Positions 33,887 to 45,222 of a stretch of 64,000 nucleotides of DNA are shown piece by piece. The stretch lies in NCBI GenBank assembly GCA_029531795.1, contig JAPEIS010000001.1, forward strand, positions 1,426,001-1,490,000, written 5' to 3'. Position 1 is the first letter of the stretch; every line of letters begins with the position of its first letter. The notes below the pieces were generated by a model. That model was not told the DNA's origin. It worked only from the letters and a program-made list of their open reading frames with translations, and ran no database searches. Both the position numbers and the translations under genes were made by a program. The stretch comes from Sclerotinia nivalis (Eukaryota > Ascomycota > Leotiomycetes > Helotiales > Sclerotiniaceae).

Positions 33887-35925
33887 CTTAAACCTTGGTA
33901 TTCCCAGCTACAATGCGACAATTAATAGCCAAGGGAGAGTATTTCACTCCCAAATGGGGAGTTTCCCTCTTATCGAGATGGAATAGATATTATATTATGT
34001 AGGTCCAGATGTATTCGGGAATGTATAAGTGAGCAAAGGGGTAGTAAATATGATTGTTGTTTGAGTTATGCGACGAAAGAGTAGCTTAGAGGTTAAAAGG
34101 AGTTGGAACTTTTGAAAGTCGTCGTCGGCTTACGGTGCTTGTTTTATTCACCCGGCTTTGTCGTCTGTAATAGTCCAGTACGTAGGTTTTGTAAGTGTGC
34201 TTAATCGAAATGATGACCAGGAGTACCAGGTAATTTGATGAAGAACCCCCCTGCAAACTACAAAAGGACCAAAAGGACTGATTGAAGATATAATAATTAC
34301 GGGGTAATGATTGAAGCCTCCAATACGAATGTAACAAGTACCTACTGGGTGAGCAAAAGGTAGCTATTGGAATATAATATATTTGGGGTCAAATCAGGTT
34401 TGTTTGATTTACTATAGGTCCCTAGTTAGGTATTCTCCATGTACACCATGCCAGGAGCGCATTCAATAACCAAAGCTAAAAGCTAAAACCTAAAACCTAA
34501 AACCTAGGACCCGTTCGCAGAGACAGTGGATAAGTTTGCACTGATGATAAGTGATTGATTATCCGATTTTCCGAATTAATACCAGTCATGCGGGCATCAC
34601 TACTACACAGTGAGGTTAGTAGGTAGGTAGAAATGATGTTCTCCCTGGTCTTGGAAGGTCTGCACCGCGCGATCTTTCGGTATATTGCCCGACTGGGCAT
34701 CTTCATCGGGCAAGTTTATATGTCTATGATAGACTCTGAAATCTGAATCAATCAATAAATCTGTATATACTAATTGTATTATACCGACAATATCCACCTC
34801 CTCATTGTCTCGTTTTCTTGTATATTCAGATTCTTCTTTCCAACTGTTTACATTCTGCCGTTCACCAAATTATTTCTCCATGCGCTATGCAATGTTGCCG
34901 TCATCAAAGCTCTCTGCTATAACTGTTTGCTTGGATCAAATCAAACTTCCAAGCTACTACCACAAATGTAATTACCATCACTGGGATACGAATATTTAGA
35001 GTGGCGACAAGTAACAAGGCACAAATGGATCTGGGCATTTCCCTTGGGATTAAACACAATGGTGACATGATTTCATGGGAATCCCATCATCAGATCAAAT
35101 GGGCAATAATGCGTCATGATGGAAACTTCATAATTAATCTATTTTGAAATATGTATGCAACCTTTATATTGTTTGCTCAATTGTACCACTGCTGTGGTGT
35201 AAAAATCACTTACCTACCTTACTACCTACCTCAAAAGTCAAAACTATCCCCCTCCCTTCGAAAACATTAATTGCTTCAGATATCGCTCCCCTGTTTGCAA
35301 TGCTAACACATTTTTCACTTCCGAGCACAGCGCCCAAATGCATAAATGAAAACAAATACACCCGTACGAGTGATGAGAAACTGAAAGACTGAACGAATGC
35401 GACTGTCGATGAAGTATGTATTTGAGCTCCGAATGATGACCATTAAAAAGATTCATTCCATCACATTCTCCATTGCGTGGTAATTATAAATATTGAAGCC
35501 TTCCAAGGATTAGGGTTCAGAGATGCCTTTATCGCGTCCGTTAAAAACAAGGAGGGTGTGTCGAACGCTTATTTCACTCTTCCATCCAGTTCTCGCAAGC
35601 AGACCACTGAAGCCCGGTGAAGGGAGAGTTTGCAGGCTCGAAAAAGAGGAATCGTACTCAAATAATACACGCTGGCTTTTCATCATCTGTAAAATAAATA
35701 TTAGCAAAGTGCACAGAAAATTCAAAGGTTTGATGTTGGGGTCTTACATGTTTAAAACTTGGAAGGATGAAGAAGAAAAAGAGAATTTGAAAAAGTTCGC
35801 GACAATATATAAAAATTATGAGGGGCGGAATTTGCCGAGACGCTAACCACACCTAGAGAGCTTCGAGATATCCAGCACTCTGATAAATCGAATATTCATG
35901 AATTTTTGAGGATCTGATTTGAGCC
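33887..35925. other. Long intergenic region between divergent genes, no gene seen
   Basis: About 2 kb between the AP180-like gene and the AspRS gene, which point away from each other. The ORFs + 35523-35846 and minus 34497-34797 have no coding character. A short cctaaaa tandem lies at 34475-34506. The size is large for two housekeeping promoters; long 5' UTRs or a missed gene with tiny exons remain possible. Confidence 0.5.
34475..34506. repeat. Short (cctaaaa)n tandem repeat
   Basis: Reads agctaaaagctaaaac then cctaaaacctaaaacctagg, i.e. about three 7-bp units plus degenerate flanks. It superficially resembles telomere repeats but has four A and two C per unit, so it is not the fungal CCCTAA telomere repeat. 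Confidence 0.7.
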
Positions 35926-38257
35926 ATGACCTTGGTATCCTGCTATCGCAGGCAGTTACTAAGAAATGGAAGTTTCTCTGTGCGCAAAGCCGTACCATGG
36001 GCTCGCACAATTGGGTTTCCTTCACTTGTAGTTCACCAGAGAAGTTTTACCAATACCAAATCTCGATTAGAAGGTGCGGAAGAACAAGTTAACATTGACA
36101 CAAATGGCACGTTTTGGAAAGAATATAAGGACAGCTGTCAGTATCGGTCTATATAGTATTTATATAATGCTAATATCTTCTATACAGTCACTATTCCAAA
36201 GTTAAGTGTCGATCCATTCAATCCACGGGCCACAATTCAACCAGGGAACGTTGGGCAAAACATCACTGTTGCCGGTTTCCTGCGCAATAAGAAGCAGCTA
36301 AGTAAAGGACTCATATTTGCCAAAATATGTACAGGGTCTTCAGCAGATGCTGGTATCCAAGTTATATTAAAGGAGAGCTCCGAGGAAGGGAAGATCGGAG
36401 ATCTCTTCAAAAGTATCAAGGAACACAGCGCTGTGTCTGTGACAGGAGTTTTGCAGTACAAAATAAAGAAGCCAGAAATTACACCCGAATCACAGGTTTC
36501 CATTTCCGAAGAGCTCTCTGATTCGGTCGAATCAAATCCTTCTCCATCAGACTTTGAGATCCATGCTGAAGACGTGAGAGTAATCAATTCATTTCCCAAG
36601 GACATTATTGTTGGGCCTGCCCAGAAATTTGGGCCTGATTCAAGACATCTTGAGGTTCGATTCGTACCAAATCTTTATCAGAGATTAATGTTCCGGTCAA
36701 AGCTAGCTAAAATAGTAAGAATACATTTAAATTCTAAGGGCTTCGATGAGATCGAGACCCCCATCTTATTCAAGTCAACCCCTGAAGGCGCCAGAGAATT
36801 CCTCGTTCCTACGAGAAAACCAGGTTATGCATATGCTCTACCGCAAAGTCCGCAACAATATAAGCAGATTTTGATGGCAAGTGGCGTCACCAAATATTTT
36901 CAATTCGCTAAATGCTTTCGGGATGAGGATCTTCGTGCGGATAGGCAGCCAGAGTTTACCCAGGTACAGTATTGTCCAATTGGCACACTCTACATATACT
37001 AATACCATGTAGATTGATATGGAAATGTCATGGGCGGACGGTCGACGTGTCATGAGAGCTGTCCAAGGGCTTGTAGAAGAAGTGCATAGGGGGATACAGG
37101 ATGAACAGATTGGAGCTGACGATGTTCAAAAATACTTCAAACCCGAATTTCCAAGAGTGACATATGAGGAAGCCATGTCAAAGCATGGGTCTGACAAACC
37201 TGATCTCAGAATTGTGGACTTGGTAAACAATTTGTCATTATTTCTTGAGCGAAGCTAATTAATACAGATCCATCGCGTGGAATCGATAATTCCAGAAAAC
37301 CTCAAGGGAATGCTGACTTCAATTGAAAACCCTATAATTGAAGCTTGTAAATTCCGGCTTAGTGGCAACCCTAGGAAGGTACAACAGTTCATCCGCAACT
37401 TTATGGACTCGCCAGATGCCGAATCCTTCCAGAAAAACCCTGATGGCCCTCCGGGAATATTTGTTTTCGATCCCAAGAGGCCGTTAGAGGGTTTCCAAGC
37501 ATTTGGCTTTGAAGGTTCTGAGGCCTTGAAACACCTATACTCTTCTCTTCCATCCTCTCCACACAAAATCGTCGACCCACGAGGACCGGACGCCACAACC
37601 ACTTTTGATGAAGGAGATTTACTTATCCTTCAAGCGCGTCCCAATACGCGTCATTCCGGTGGTTCTACTACTCTAGGTAAACTCCGACTCGCACTTTACA
37701 AAGCTGCAATCTCCGAACAGCTTCTTGCTCCTACCCCAGGACCTCATTATCTTTGGGTCACAGACTTCCCTCTCTTTACTCCCAATACTAGCAAGCCAGA
37801 CGATCCTGGTCAAGGCGGTACAGCAGGGTTTTCTTCTACTCATCACCCATTTACCGCGCCCAAAACCGCTGCTGACGTCGACCTCTTACTCACCGACCCT
37901 CTCGCAGTCACTGCCGATCACTATGATCTTGTTGTTAACGGTGTCGAACTCGGCGGTGGCTCAAAACGTATCCACTCAGCCGAGGTTCAAAAATTCATCA
38001 TGAAGAACGTATTGAAAATGAGTGACGAGAAAATGTCAGATTTCAAGCATTTGTTTGAAGCGTTGAGAGCCGGTTGTCCAACACATGCCGGGTTTGCTAT
38101 TGGATTTGATAGATGGGTTGCAGTGTTGACAGGACGAGAGAGTGTAAGGGATGTCATATTCTTTCCAAAAGGGAATAGAGGAGAGGACGCTATGGTAGGA
38201 AGCCCCGGGATGATTACGAAGGAGCAAGAAGAAATATATGGCCTGAGATCCAGGTGA
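35926..38257 (+). CDS. MSD1: Mitochondrial aspartyl-tRNA synthetase
   Basis: Four exons, 35926-36136, 36188-36963, 37013-37222 and 37268-38257, giving 728 aa. The N-terminus ([20 protein letters not shown]) is basic and lacks acidic residues for about 45 positions, as a mitochondrial presequence should. An anticodon-binding OB fold follows ([20 protein letters not shown]), then class II motif 1 ([20 protein letters not shown]), motif 2 ([20 protein letters not shown], formed across intron 2) and motif 3 ([15 protein letters not shown]). The spacing fits the bacterial-type AspRS with an insertion between motifs 2 and 3. The enzyme charges mitochondrial tRNA-Asp. Intron 1 uses GTCAGT, a weak donor; the nearby GTATCG donor would break the frame, so GTCAGT is preferred. 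The gene looks complete. Confidence 0.93.
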
Positions 38258-39492
38258 CGATAGGTCACAAGCGAATGACATACATGAAGTACATGGAAAT
38301 TAGGTAAAGTCACGTTGAATGGCTGATAGGATACGATGACAGTCATACCATATCCACATAATTATGCCAGCATTGAACGACATCGAAGATACATTTGGGT
38401 ATTCTAGACTCCACCCCACTCCCCCTGTTTATACCACAAAATAAAAACTTTCCACGCGGACAGACATCTCACAACGCGAAATGTATTTTCTATCGCATAG
38501 CGCGCTTACAATAAAGCAGCTTCGGATCACGCAACTTCCTCGTGCAACTCAAACGCATGCTATTCCATTGTGTAGCAGTTATACCGCATGTAAATATTGT
38601 TGGAAAAAACCAAGTCTGCAACCCCGTTCATTCGCTTGATCCTCTTGATTCGCTTGAACAAAACGCACAGCAAAGAAACACGAGGAAGCAACAAATCCAG
38701 TTATTTCATTTCATTTCATTGCATTTCCCTCAACGTGTTGACTCGTCTATACTTTATGCACGCATGCAAGATACCGCCGACGCTGACGAGAGTTTCTCAT
38801 CGGTGCATGGATGATGTCTATATGCATGCGGTGGAACTCCACATGATGGGCGGGGCGGGATTACTCGTGATACGTTTTCGGAACAGGGCTCGTAGACAGG
38901 TAGGTAGGTAAATCGAACAGCAGAGCAAGTCCAGGAGAGAAAACTTGTTTGTTTCTTGCCAAGTCGGAGGAAATGTCATTGTACATCTTTCGGTCAGCTA
39001 ATGCCGATTTTTCAAAGGATTTTTTCCAGGGAAGTTGTTGGCCGGCTCCGCACTTGCGAGTTCTTATTCAGGGGGTCGGATTGCTTTCATTACCCATGTA
39101 CGTAGAGTTCACAGTATGATGAATTGTTCGTGCGACACTTGGATATTTTGAATGAGTTAAATTTGAATGTTCTCCTAGCGTGTCATGCCCAAGGCCTCGA
39201 GCCATCTATACTTCGTACTTCTATTCCGATCAGCCTATAAGCTGATCTTGTATGTATATAGTGTGAGAAAGTTGGATTACTTGGGCCACATACGTAGCTA
39301 GTTCATGGGCATTAGATCACATGATCCTTCGTAATTAAATATAAGAAGAAAACTTCGCCTTCCATTCTAAGAATAATCAATCGTTTTTCACTAATCTTTT
39401 TGTATACCCATTATATACAATCCCAACCCATTGTTAATTCCATTAATTCTACTATTCGAAGTTTATACAATGTAATCTGATCAGTTCGTATC
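38258..39492. other. Intergenic, no gene seen
   Basis: About 1.2 kb. A ttcatttcatttcattg repeat lies near 38703-38720, and a perfect 7-bp stem with 6-base loop (gatcagc...gctgatc) is at 39228-39247. Nothing else was recognised. Confidence 0.5.
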
Positions 39493-39684
39493 CTATTCCC
39501 CCTCGCAGCGTGCTATCGGGACGCACGTATCTCGACCTACCTCTTTCACAATAGTACACTCTATACATATCTTTCTCTCTTTCTTACCCCATTCCCTCCA
39601 AGTCCCATGTTGAATAGCATGATCCCCATCCCTAGATAACAGTAGAAAAATCATAATCGTAAAGCCCGTCATCACATAACCCAT
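39493..39684 (-). CDS. Possible small single-pass membrane protein, hypothetical
   Basis: Minus-strand ORF of 63 aa. The first ~17 residues (MGYVMTGFTIMIFLLLS) form one hydrophobic helix or signal anchor; the rest is polar (RDGDHAIQHGTWREWGKKER) and contains four cysteines in two pairs (CIEC and C..ARC). The sequence composition looks protein-like, and it lies downstream of another minus-strand ORF (39798-40157). No family is recognised, and it could be a second exon of that ORF or a chance frame. Confidence 0.35.
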   Translation of the reverse strand: MGYVMTGFTIMIFLLLSRDGDHAIQHGTWREWGKKERKICIECTIVKEVGRDTCVPIARCEGE

Positions 39685-39797
39685 CTTTAGTCCCAGCCCG
39701 CGATGGGCACCGTGTGGTGCTCATTTCCATATCACATCATGCAAGGGCTTCATAACCCACAGACTTCGCTGTCCCTTTCTCTTGAATCTAGATCGCC

Positions 39798-40157
39798 TCA
39801 ACTCGCCCATTTGACACCTTCCACATTCCTCTCCACGTTATCCCAATGTTCCTCGTTCGCTTGCTCCTGGTATGCATCATATTCCTCCACGGCCCAAGAC
39901 TTGTAATCCCTAGGTTCGTTCTCATATCGCTCGATTGCTTGACCCTGAAACTTTTGGTTTGCTGGGTCCTTGTGAGATGATCGAGATGGAGTAGAGGACG
40001 ATGAAATTGCGGACGAAAATGAAGAGTGGCGAGAGGTACGTGATCCATGGTGGACCTTTCGAGAGGTGGACTTTGTCTTTGAGGAGGTCGAGGGAGTCGA
40101 AACGTATTGTTTTGAGGACTTTGAAGAAGAAGCGGATTTCTGGCTTGAGGCACACAT
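39798..40157 (-). CDS. Ser-rich small hypothetical protein
   Basis: Minus-strand ORF of 119 aa. The N-terminal half is almost entirely Ser, Thr, Lys and Arg (SSKTKSTSRKVHHGSRTSRH), probably disordered; the C-terminal half is acidic and aromatic (AIERYENEPRDYKSWAVEEY, DAYQEQANEEHWDNVERNVE) and looks like a conserved helical segment. The overlapping 121-residue frame lacks this pattern and is a shadow. This organisation is common among small uncharacterised ascomycete proteins. No function is proposed. The ATG at 40157 precedes CASSQKSASSSKSSK. Confidence 0.5.
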   Translation of the reverse strand: MCASSQKSASSSKSSKQYVSTPSTSSKTKSTSRKVHHGSRTSRHSSFSSAISSSSTPSRSSHKDPANQKFQGQAIERYENEPRDYKSWAVEEYDAYQEQANEEHWDNVERNVEGVKWAS

Positions 40158-42189
40158 TTTTGAGTAGAGCTTATTTTGGAATGACTTTATGAGAGGTGAC
40201 TTGAGATGTAGATGACTTGAATGAAGATGGTAATGAGATGTCGAGAGGTATCCAGAATTGAAGTACCCGAGAGGAATAGCAAATAAATAGCGGTGGGTAT
40301 TGGTTTGACGTGGTCAATGAATGCAGACAGATGATACACAAGACTGGCAATGTATATTTGCCACTGACTGCTGCATACAGAGTAGGGGTATGGAAAATGA
40401 TTCTGACTATGGAAATGAAAGCCCTTGAATCTTTAGAGGGCAAAGAATACATAAACAACTTTGATTAATATGAATGATAAAAACAGCCAAACAAATGTTT
40501 TGGTCTCCTTGGTATCCTAAAAGAATGATTGACTATCGATTCAACGGGTGTGCTTTCCAAAAAGCTCCTTGAATTACACGAGGAAAATGCCCCTTTCTAT
40601 ACCCGACTTGAGTAAATAACAATCTAGGGGCTCTGAAAAGGGCGAACACTATCCGCCTTCGAAAACATTAACCTCAGAAATGTTCAACGAGAAGGGCGGT
40701 GAAATCGAAAAATAACTACAAGATCGTTGACGACGCTGCGGCAATTGATCCCATAGGATGCAATTAAGGTTGTTTTTGAAAGTATAATGTACGTTCCCAA
40801 GTATCACAACATAAGAAATAGGCATTTCCCCATATTTGTGTATCCCCACACCAATCTCTTTTAAGGTATTTCAAAAGTTCGATAATAAATGCCATGTCGG
40901 TATTGATTTTAGTCTCGGATAAGGGCGGATAGGAATTAGAAGTACAAACGAAAAAGGGCGGATAGGAATTAGAAGTACAAACGAAAAAGGGCGGTGCAGG
41001 GTGTACTGAGGCTTATGATTGTATGTACCTGTCGAACGTGCACACATAAGGCAGTATGAAATAGATTAGATTGATTACTTTTTGTCTCAGAATCCGTGAA
41101 ACTTGGGTCGTGAGGATATTGATAGGGGCGTTCGGGTGTAGGGCGGTCTCGGGCCGGAAACAGAGTAGCTAAAGGTCCCGAAAATAAGGAACACGAACAC
41201 CAGTTGTTTAGATTTTTCGGCTGGTGGTGTTACCTCAATTCGAAGATCTTGTCCCTTGGATTCCGGGCCAGATCAATATGGAACAAGGCCGAAAACATGA
41301 ATAAGGTGGTATTTGTGTTCTTGTCCACCCCACGTGGGGTTTGCTATTGGGGTTGAGGATGAAGACAGACGGACAGAGGAGTCCGATGTAGTGTAATTTG
41401 AAGAGAGGTAGAATAAGTGACAACGCCTCAAGTAAAGATGATGAGGAGTGATTGCGAGGCAAAATTGATGCCCGATACGTTGAGTACCTAGTTTCCAGGG
41501 TTTGGATGGACAAAATGAGGGCGGAAGTGGAATTGTGAGGTTGTGCCGCCAAGACTTTCAGCTGTCCAATCTGATGGGAAACTCAAAAGCAGCAAGGCAT
41601 CCCTTGTGCACGCACTACTCTCGCTTAAAATCTTCCTCTCTGGAGCTATCAAAAATGCAAAAGGGAAGGAACATTGAATTCGGAAGGGTGGAAATAAAGA
41701 GTAAAAACAATGCATGCCACGCGAAGGTTCAGACTGATGAGAAATTCAAGGTTCCGGACAAAAGGCCAACCGATATACAATACCACTTTTGAGATTCTCT
41801 CATATATGCCCATACCCGGTGGCATCACACACTCTGAAAGTCAGCAGAATGTTGGGAAAAGGAGGCGTTGAGTAAACTTCCATCTCAGCTACTATGTGGA
41901 CATGATTCTGCAAGTCGTGATAACCAGCGAGTCATTCATATTTCACGATATTAACAGATGTCATTAAGGATTTATACCTTTCTCCTGTATTATATTCAAA
42001 GAGTGTTGAACATCAGCGATAGTAAGACGTCTATCAATCTATCGAGATGTTGAGATAGATTACAGTAGACTCGTTCGACTTTAGTTCTTCCCCGACTCCA
42101 TGGGTAATTATATTGCATCGTCCATTTTAGTTTTTGGTATTATATACTTCCCTTCTAATAATTGGGTCGCATGTCTACTTAGTCCTTCC
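40158..42189. other. Gene-poor stretch, no supported gene
   Basis: About 2 kb without a convincing gene. It contains an exact 33-bp tandem duplication at 40921-40986. The ORFs minus 41235-41715 and plus 41502-41792 are Leu/Ser- or Lys-rich frames on opposite strands of the same DNA, with no recognisable content. Confidence 0.5.
40921..40994. repeat. Exact 33-bp tandem duplication plus partial third unit
   Basis: The unit starts aagggcggataggaattaga and continues agtacaaacgaaa; it occupies 40921-40953 and 40954-40986 without a mismatch. The first eight bases recur at 40987-40994. The exact identity suggests recent slippage or duplication. Confidence 0.95.
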
Positions 42190-42690
42190 TAGAAGCAACA
42201 GCGATGTATTCCGATATAGAAATAGTAGCACAAGGATATATCGATTCAGCTGTTGGAAACCGAGTGCCAGTATGAGAGGATCTGAAGTCAGTCCCCTCCC
42301 CTCGGTGAGTGAGATATCTCAATGAAGGAAATCTAAAGATGGAGACTACCGGCTGCCTTGGGAAATCCTCACACCACTATAGGCGAACTCATACATAACG
42401 GTATGCGAAATCAAAATGTTCGCAAATACATTTCAATGCATGGACAATCCACCGGTCACTAACTCGACACCACAACCCTGGGAGTTCCGATCCTTCTTTT
42501 ATAAGCAAGACTTCACTATCGCACTGCAGATCATTGACATATTTGATCCTACTCAGGAAGAACACTCCAGTTTTGGCGCTGGGAGGAAACTATGCTAAGA
42601 GCGGATGTCGTAGAACGGCCCTTTTTATAGCTATAATGGGAATTCTATGAACTTTCGAAGTTGGCGTCAGCTCAAAACCTAAAGAATATA
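42190..42690 (+). pseudogene. Fragment of a second decayed cytochrome P450
   Basis: A plus-strand series of broken frames recalls the C-terminal half of a P450. IVAQGYIDSAVGNRVPV-stop-EDLKSVPS (about 42214-42295) matches the segment before the K-helix. About 42500-42595 reads FRSFFYKQDFTIALQIIDIF then HSSFGAGRKLC, the haem-thiolate loop with its Cys, followed immediately by a stop. A shifted frame after it reads ERPFF-like residues expected after the Cys loop. The N-terminal half is absent or unrecognisable. The fragment does not resemble the first P450 relic closely, so it is probably an independent loss. Confidence 0.55.
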
Positions 42691-45222
42691 GAGGATTTAT
42701 GTTTAGGAATCAAATGAGAATTTGCCGGTCACTCTTACACTTATTCATAAGGTTTCCCTTAACCCCAGAATTCAGTTCTTAGCGTCCAAACTGGTAAAAA
42801 CAACTCTAGGAGATACATTCCTCTGCATTTTCGAGAAAATGTTGATACATAGCCAGTATCGAAATATCAATGTCAAAATTGCTTTATGTATTACGAATTT
42901 CTCCGATTTTTGATCAATGCCTCTTTTACTCCTGGGAACACTAGCTGCGAAACAGTCAGTACCTGGAATAATGCTTTGAATGAAGAATGTAGCTGTTTTG
43001 TGAAGAGTCTCTGAGGTATTATCGCATGAAGATACAATACGTGGGAAATCACGATTTCATTACATTGTTTGATTTGAACGGAATCTGATATCGTGCATCG
43101 GATATTTCGATCAATCAACGTGGCCCGCGTCTAAGTCTGTAAAAAATTTCAGAAATCCTGATGGCTTTAGCTCGGAGGGCTTCATGGGCGATGAGCAGTT
43201 CGCATCATTTTCCATGGGACGGGGAAATAGCATAGCTCGAAAGCGGGATCCAAAAGCAAAAAGGGATTTGTAGTGATATTGTTGTAAAACGGATTTTGGA
43301 AGTGTAGCTCGAAGCCCAGATGTTTCATCTTCGTGAAGAATTGTAGAGCATAGCGGGGAGAAAAGGAGAGGAAGGCTTAATTTATGAAAAAGGGGTTGTA
43401 ACGTTGTATCTCACATTCACATTCACATTCATGTTTGTTTATTACTGATATTTATGTAATCAAAAAGACTTAACTATTTCATTGCTATGATGAATTCTCA
43501 GAAGAAAAGCAAGTACAAGACCTACCATCTCTCGTCCAACAACTTCATCTTCGTCTGATTTATGTAACCCGTCAACATCATTTAACCATTTCACTCTAAT
43601 TTATGCACTTGAGCCCCCAGTACGAGGGCCGGGTCTAAGCTTGGGAATGTTCCCTACATTCTGCGCAGAGTCTTGTTTCCATTACCACTGCCACTCGGTA
43701 GCGAGGACAGAAAGGCGGATAGCAGTGTGTTGCTTGCTGGTGGCTGCAGCCGCTAATGTTGAGAGTTATGTGTCCGCAGACAAAATAAGCTTGGCGTTCT
43801 ACGCACATGTTTAGGTTTGGTGTGGATTAATGGGGTTGCTTGTACCTACTATAGATACAGATTCAGTCAGAGGTTTATGATCGTAGATTTAGCTGTGACT
43901 CATGGTGAATTCTTGATGAGGGAGGCTAGCGAGCGTGGCATTTATAGATACATGGTAGGATTGTTCGGTTTCTGTTTTGTACCTAATATCTGTACGGGTA
44001 AGTATTGGAGACAGTTGAACTGCTGAACTCCATTATTTTGCTTCTGAATTCAGAGTTGAACAATACGTGCGGACGAGTCGAAGGTAAATTCACGACTGTA
44101 TGATTCATGCCAACTATCGAGCGTAATAGAAGTACCATTCTCTAAAGTCTCAATGAAAGCATCGCTGTGCCGTGGGTAAGCTAAAGCTAGAATAGGATCC
44201 AGCGAAGCAAACATCTCGTGAACAATGCCAAAATTCCACAATTCTATCCATTATCATTGATGGACTGATATCACTAGAACAACGTCGAAATAGGCAATAA
44301 AATCAACAGATGAAGAAACAGAAGTGTTAGGTACTAGGCTAATTTGGAGAGTCTTTATGTGAAACCACTTAGATGTAACTATTGTCCTCTGAATATCGCT
44401 GAAGCCTTATCTCAGAAACTATTCCAAGAATTTATTCATAATTCATCAGTCTAGGCGAATAAGCCCACTAGAATAGGTCCAACCACAAAATCTGGAAACC
44501 AGGCATTTCCGAGCTTGCGATGGGTCTTAGGGTAGTAAGATGTATGGAACGTTATGACCAAGGATAGATGTAAGTCTTCAAGGCCGAGTTTAACAAGAAT
44601 AAGTGATAACGAACTCTAGAGAAATAAAACTTGACCGTGATAAAAATATATAAAAATACAAGGTCGAAGTTCTGGTAGCTTATGAGCTGGGTAAAAGAAG
44701 ACGCACTAGTTTAGCGAGAATCAAAATGACAAGCCTCTCTTATTAACGTCTCATTTCCAATTATCAAGAAGACACCAGAGATCGGTATTCTGGCTCCGAA
44801 ATACCGTTATACTTACTCTGGTGTCTGAGTAAGATTGGAAGTACCTAGTCCGTAATTTTCTAGGGATAGAGATCCGCAAGGTGATCTGTGCTGGACGCTT
44901 CAGAGACCCCCCACGGACATCCGATAGAGCGATAAGGTAAACCGGATATTACTCCGTACATCATTGAACACCTTCTTGAGTTTACTGGACTTCTTCGCAT
45001 TGATTGATTAGTTGATTAGTGGAATATTTTCACCCGTCAAAGCACTAGGTCGTAGGAGGTAGCACAAAAGTCTACCTGTTCTAAATTTAGCATCTTTACT
45101 CTGACCTGTCAGCAATCCAACGACTTGTATATCTTACTATTATCACAGAACCTTCATATTCCAAACTCTACAATCATTTATCATACCTCCGAATCAAATA
45201 AATTTACTTCTCATAAACCATA
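42691..45222. other. Gene-poor stretch, no supported gene; contains hairpin
   Basis: About 2.5 kb. A cacatt tandem lies near 43410-43430, and a compound inverted repeat lies at 44771-44825. A minus ORF at 44050-44241 and a plus ORF at 43817-44026 have no recognisable family. The end of the stretch is the promoter of the serine hydrolase gene, with a T/C-rich segment before the ATG. Confidence 0.5.
44771..44825. repeat. Compound inverted repeat (nested hairpin)
   Basis: Outer arms gacaccagag (44771-44780) and ctctggtgtc (44816-44825) are a perfect 10-bp inverted repeat. Inside, cggtatt (44783-44789) and aataccg (44800-44806) make a second perfect 7-bp stem around a 10-base loop. Together they give a 17-bp stem with small internal bulges (2 and 9 bases). 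No ORF crosses it. It could be a small RNA-like structure, a terminator-like or regulatory hairpin, or the remnant of a foldback element. Confidence 0.8.

Noticed and set aside
34475..34506. Possible interstitial telomere repeat
   Set aside because: The unit is cctaaaa rather than the fungal ccctaa, and only about three units occur, so it is treated as a microsatellite.
36137..36187. Intron 1 of the AspRS gene using the GTATCG donor
   Set aside because: That donor leaves the wrong phase for the downstream frame; the GTCAGT donor four bases earlier restores continuous homology.
41235..41792. Overlapping ORFs on both strands
   Set aside because: Neither frame shows a domain or coding composition, and they overlap each other in antisense.
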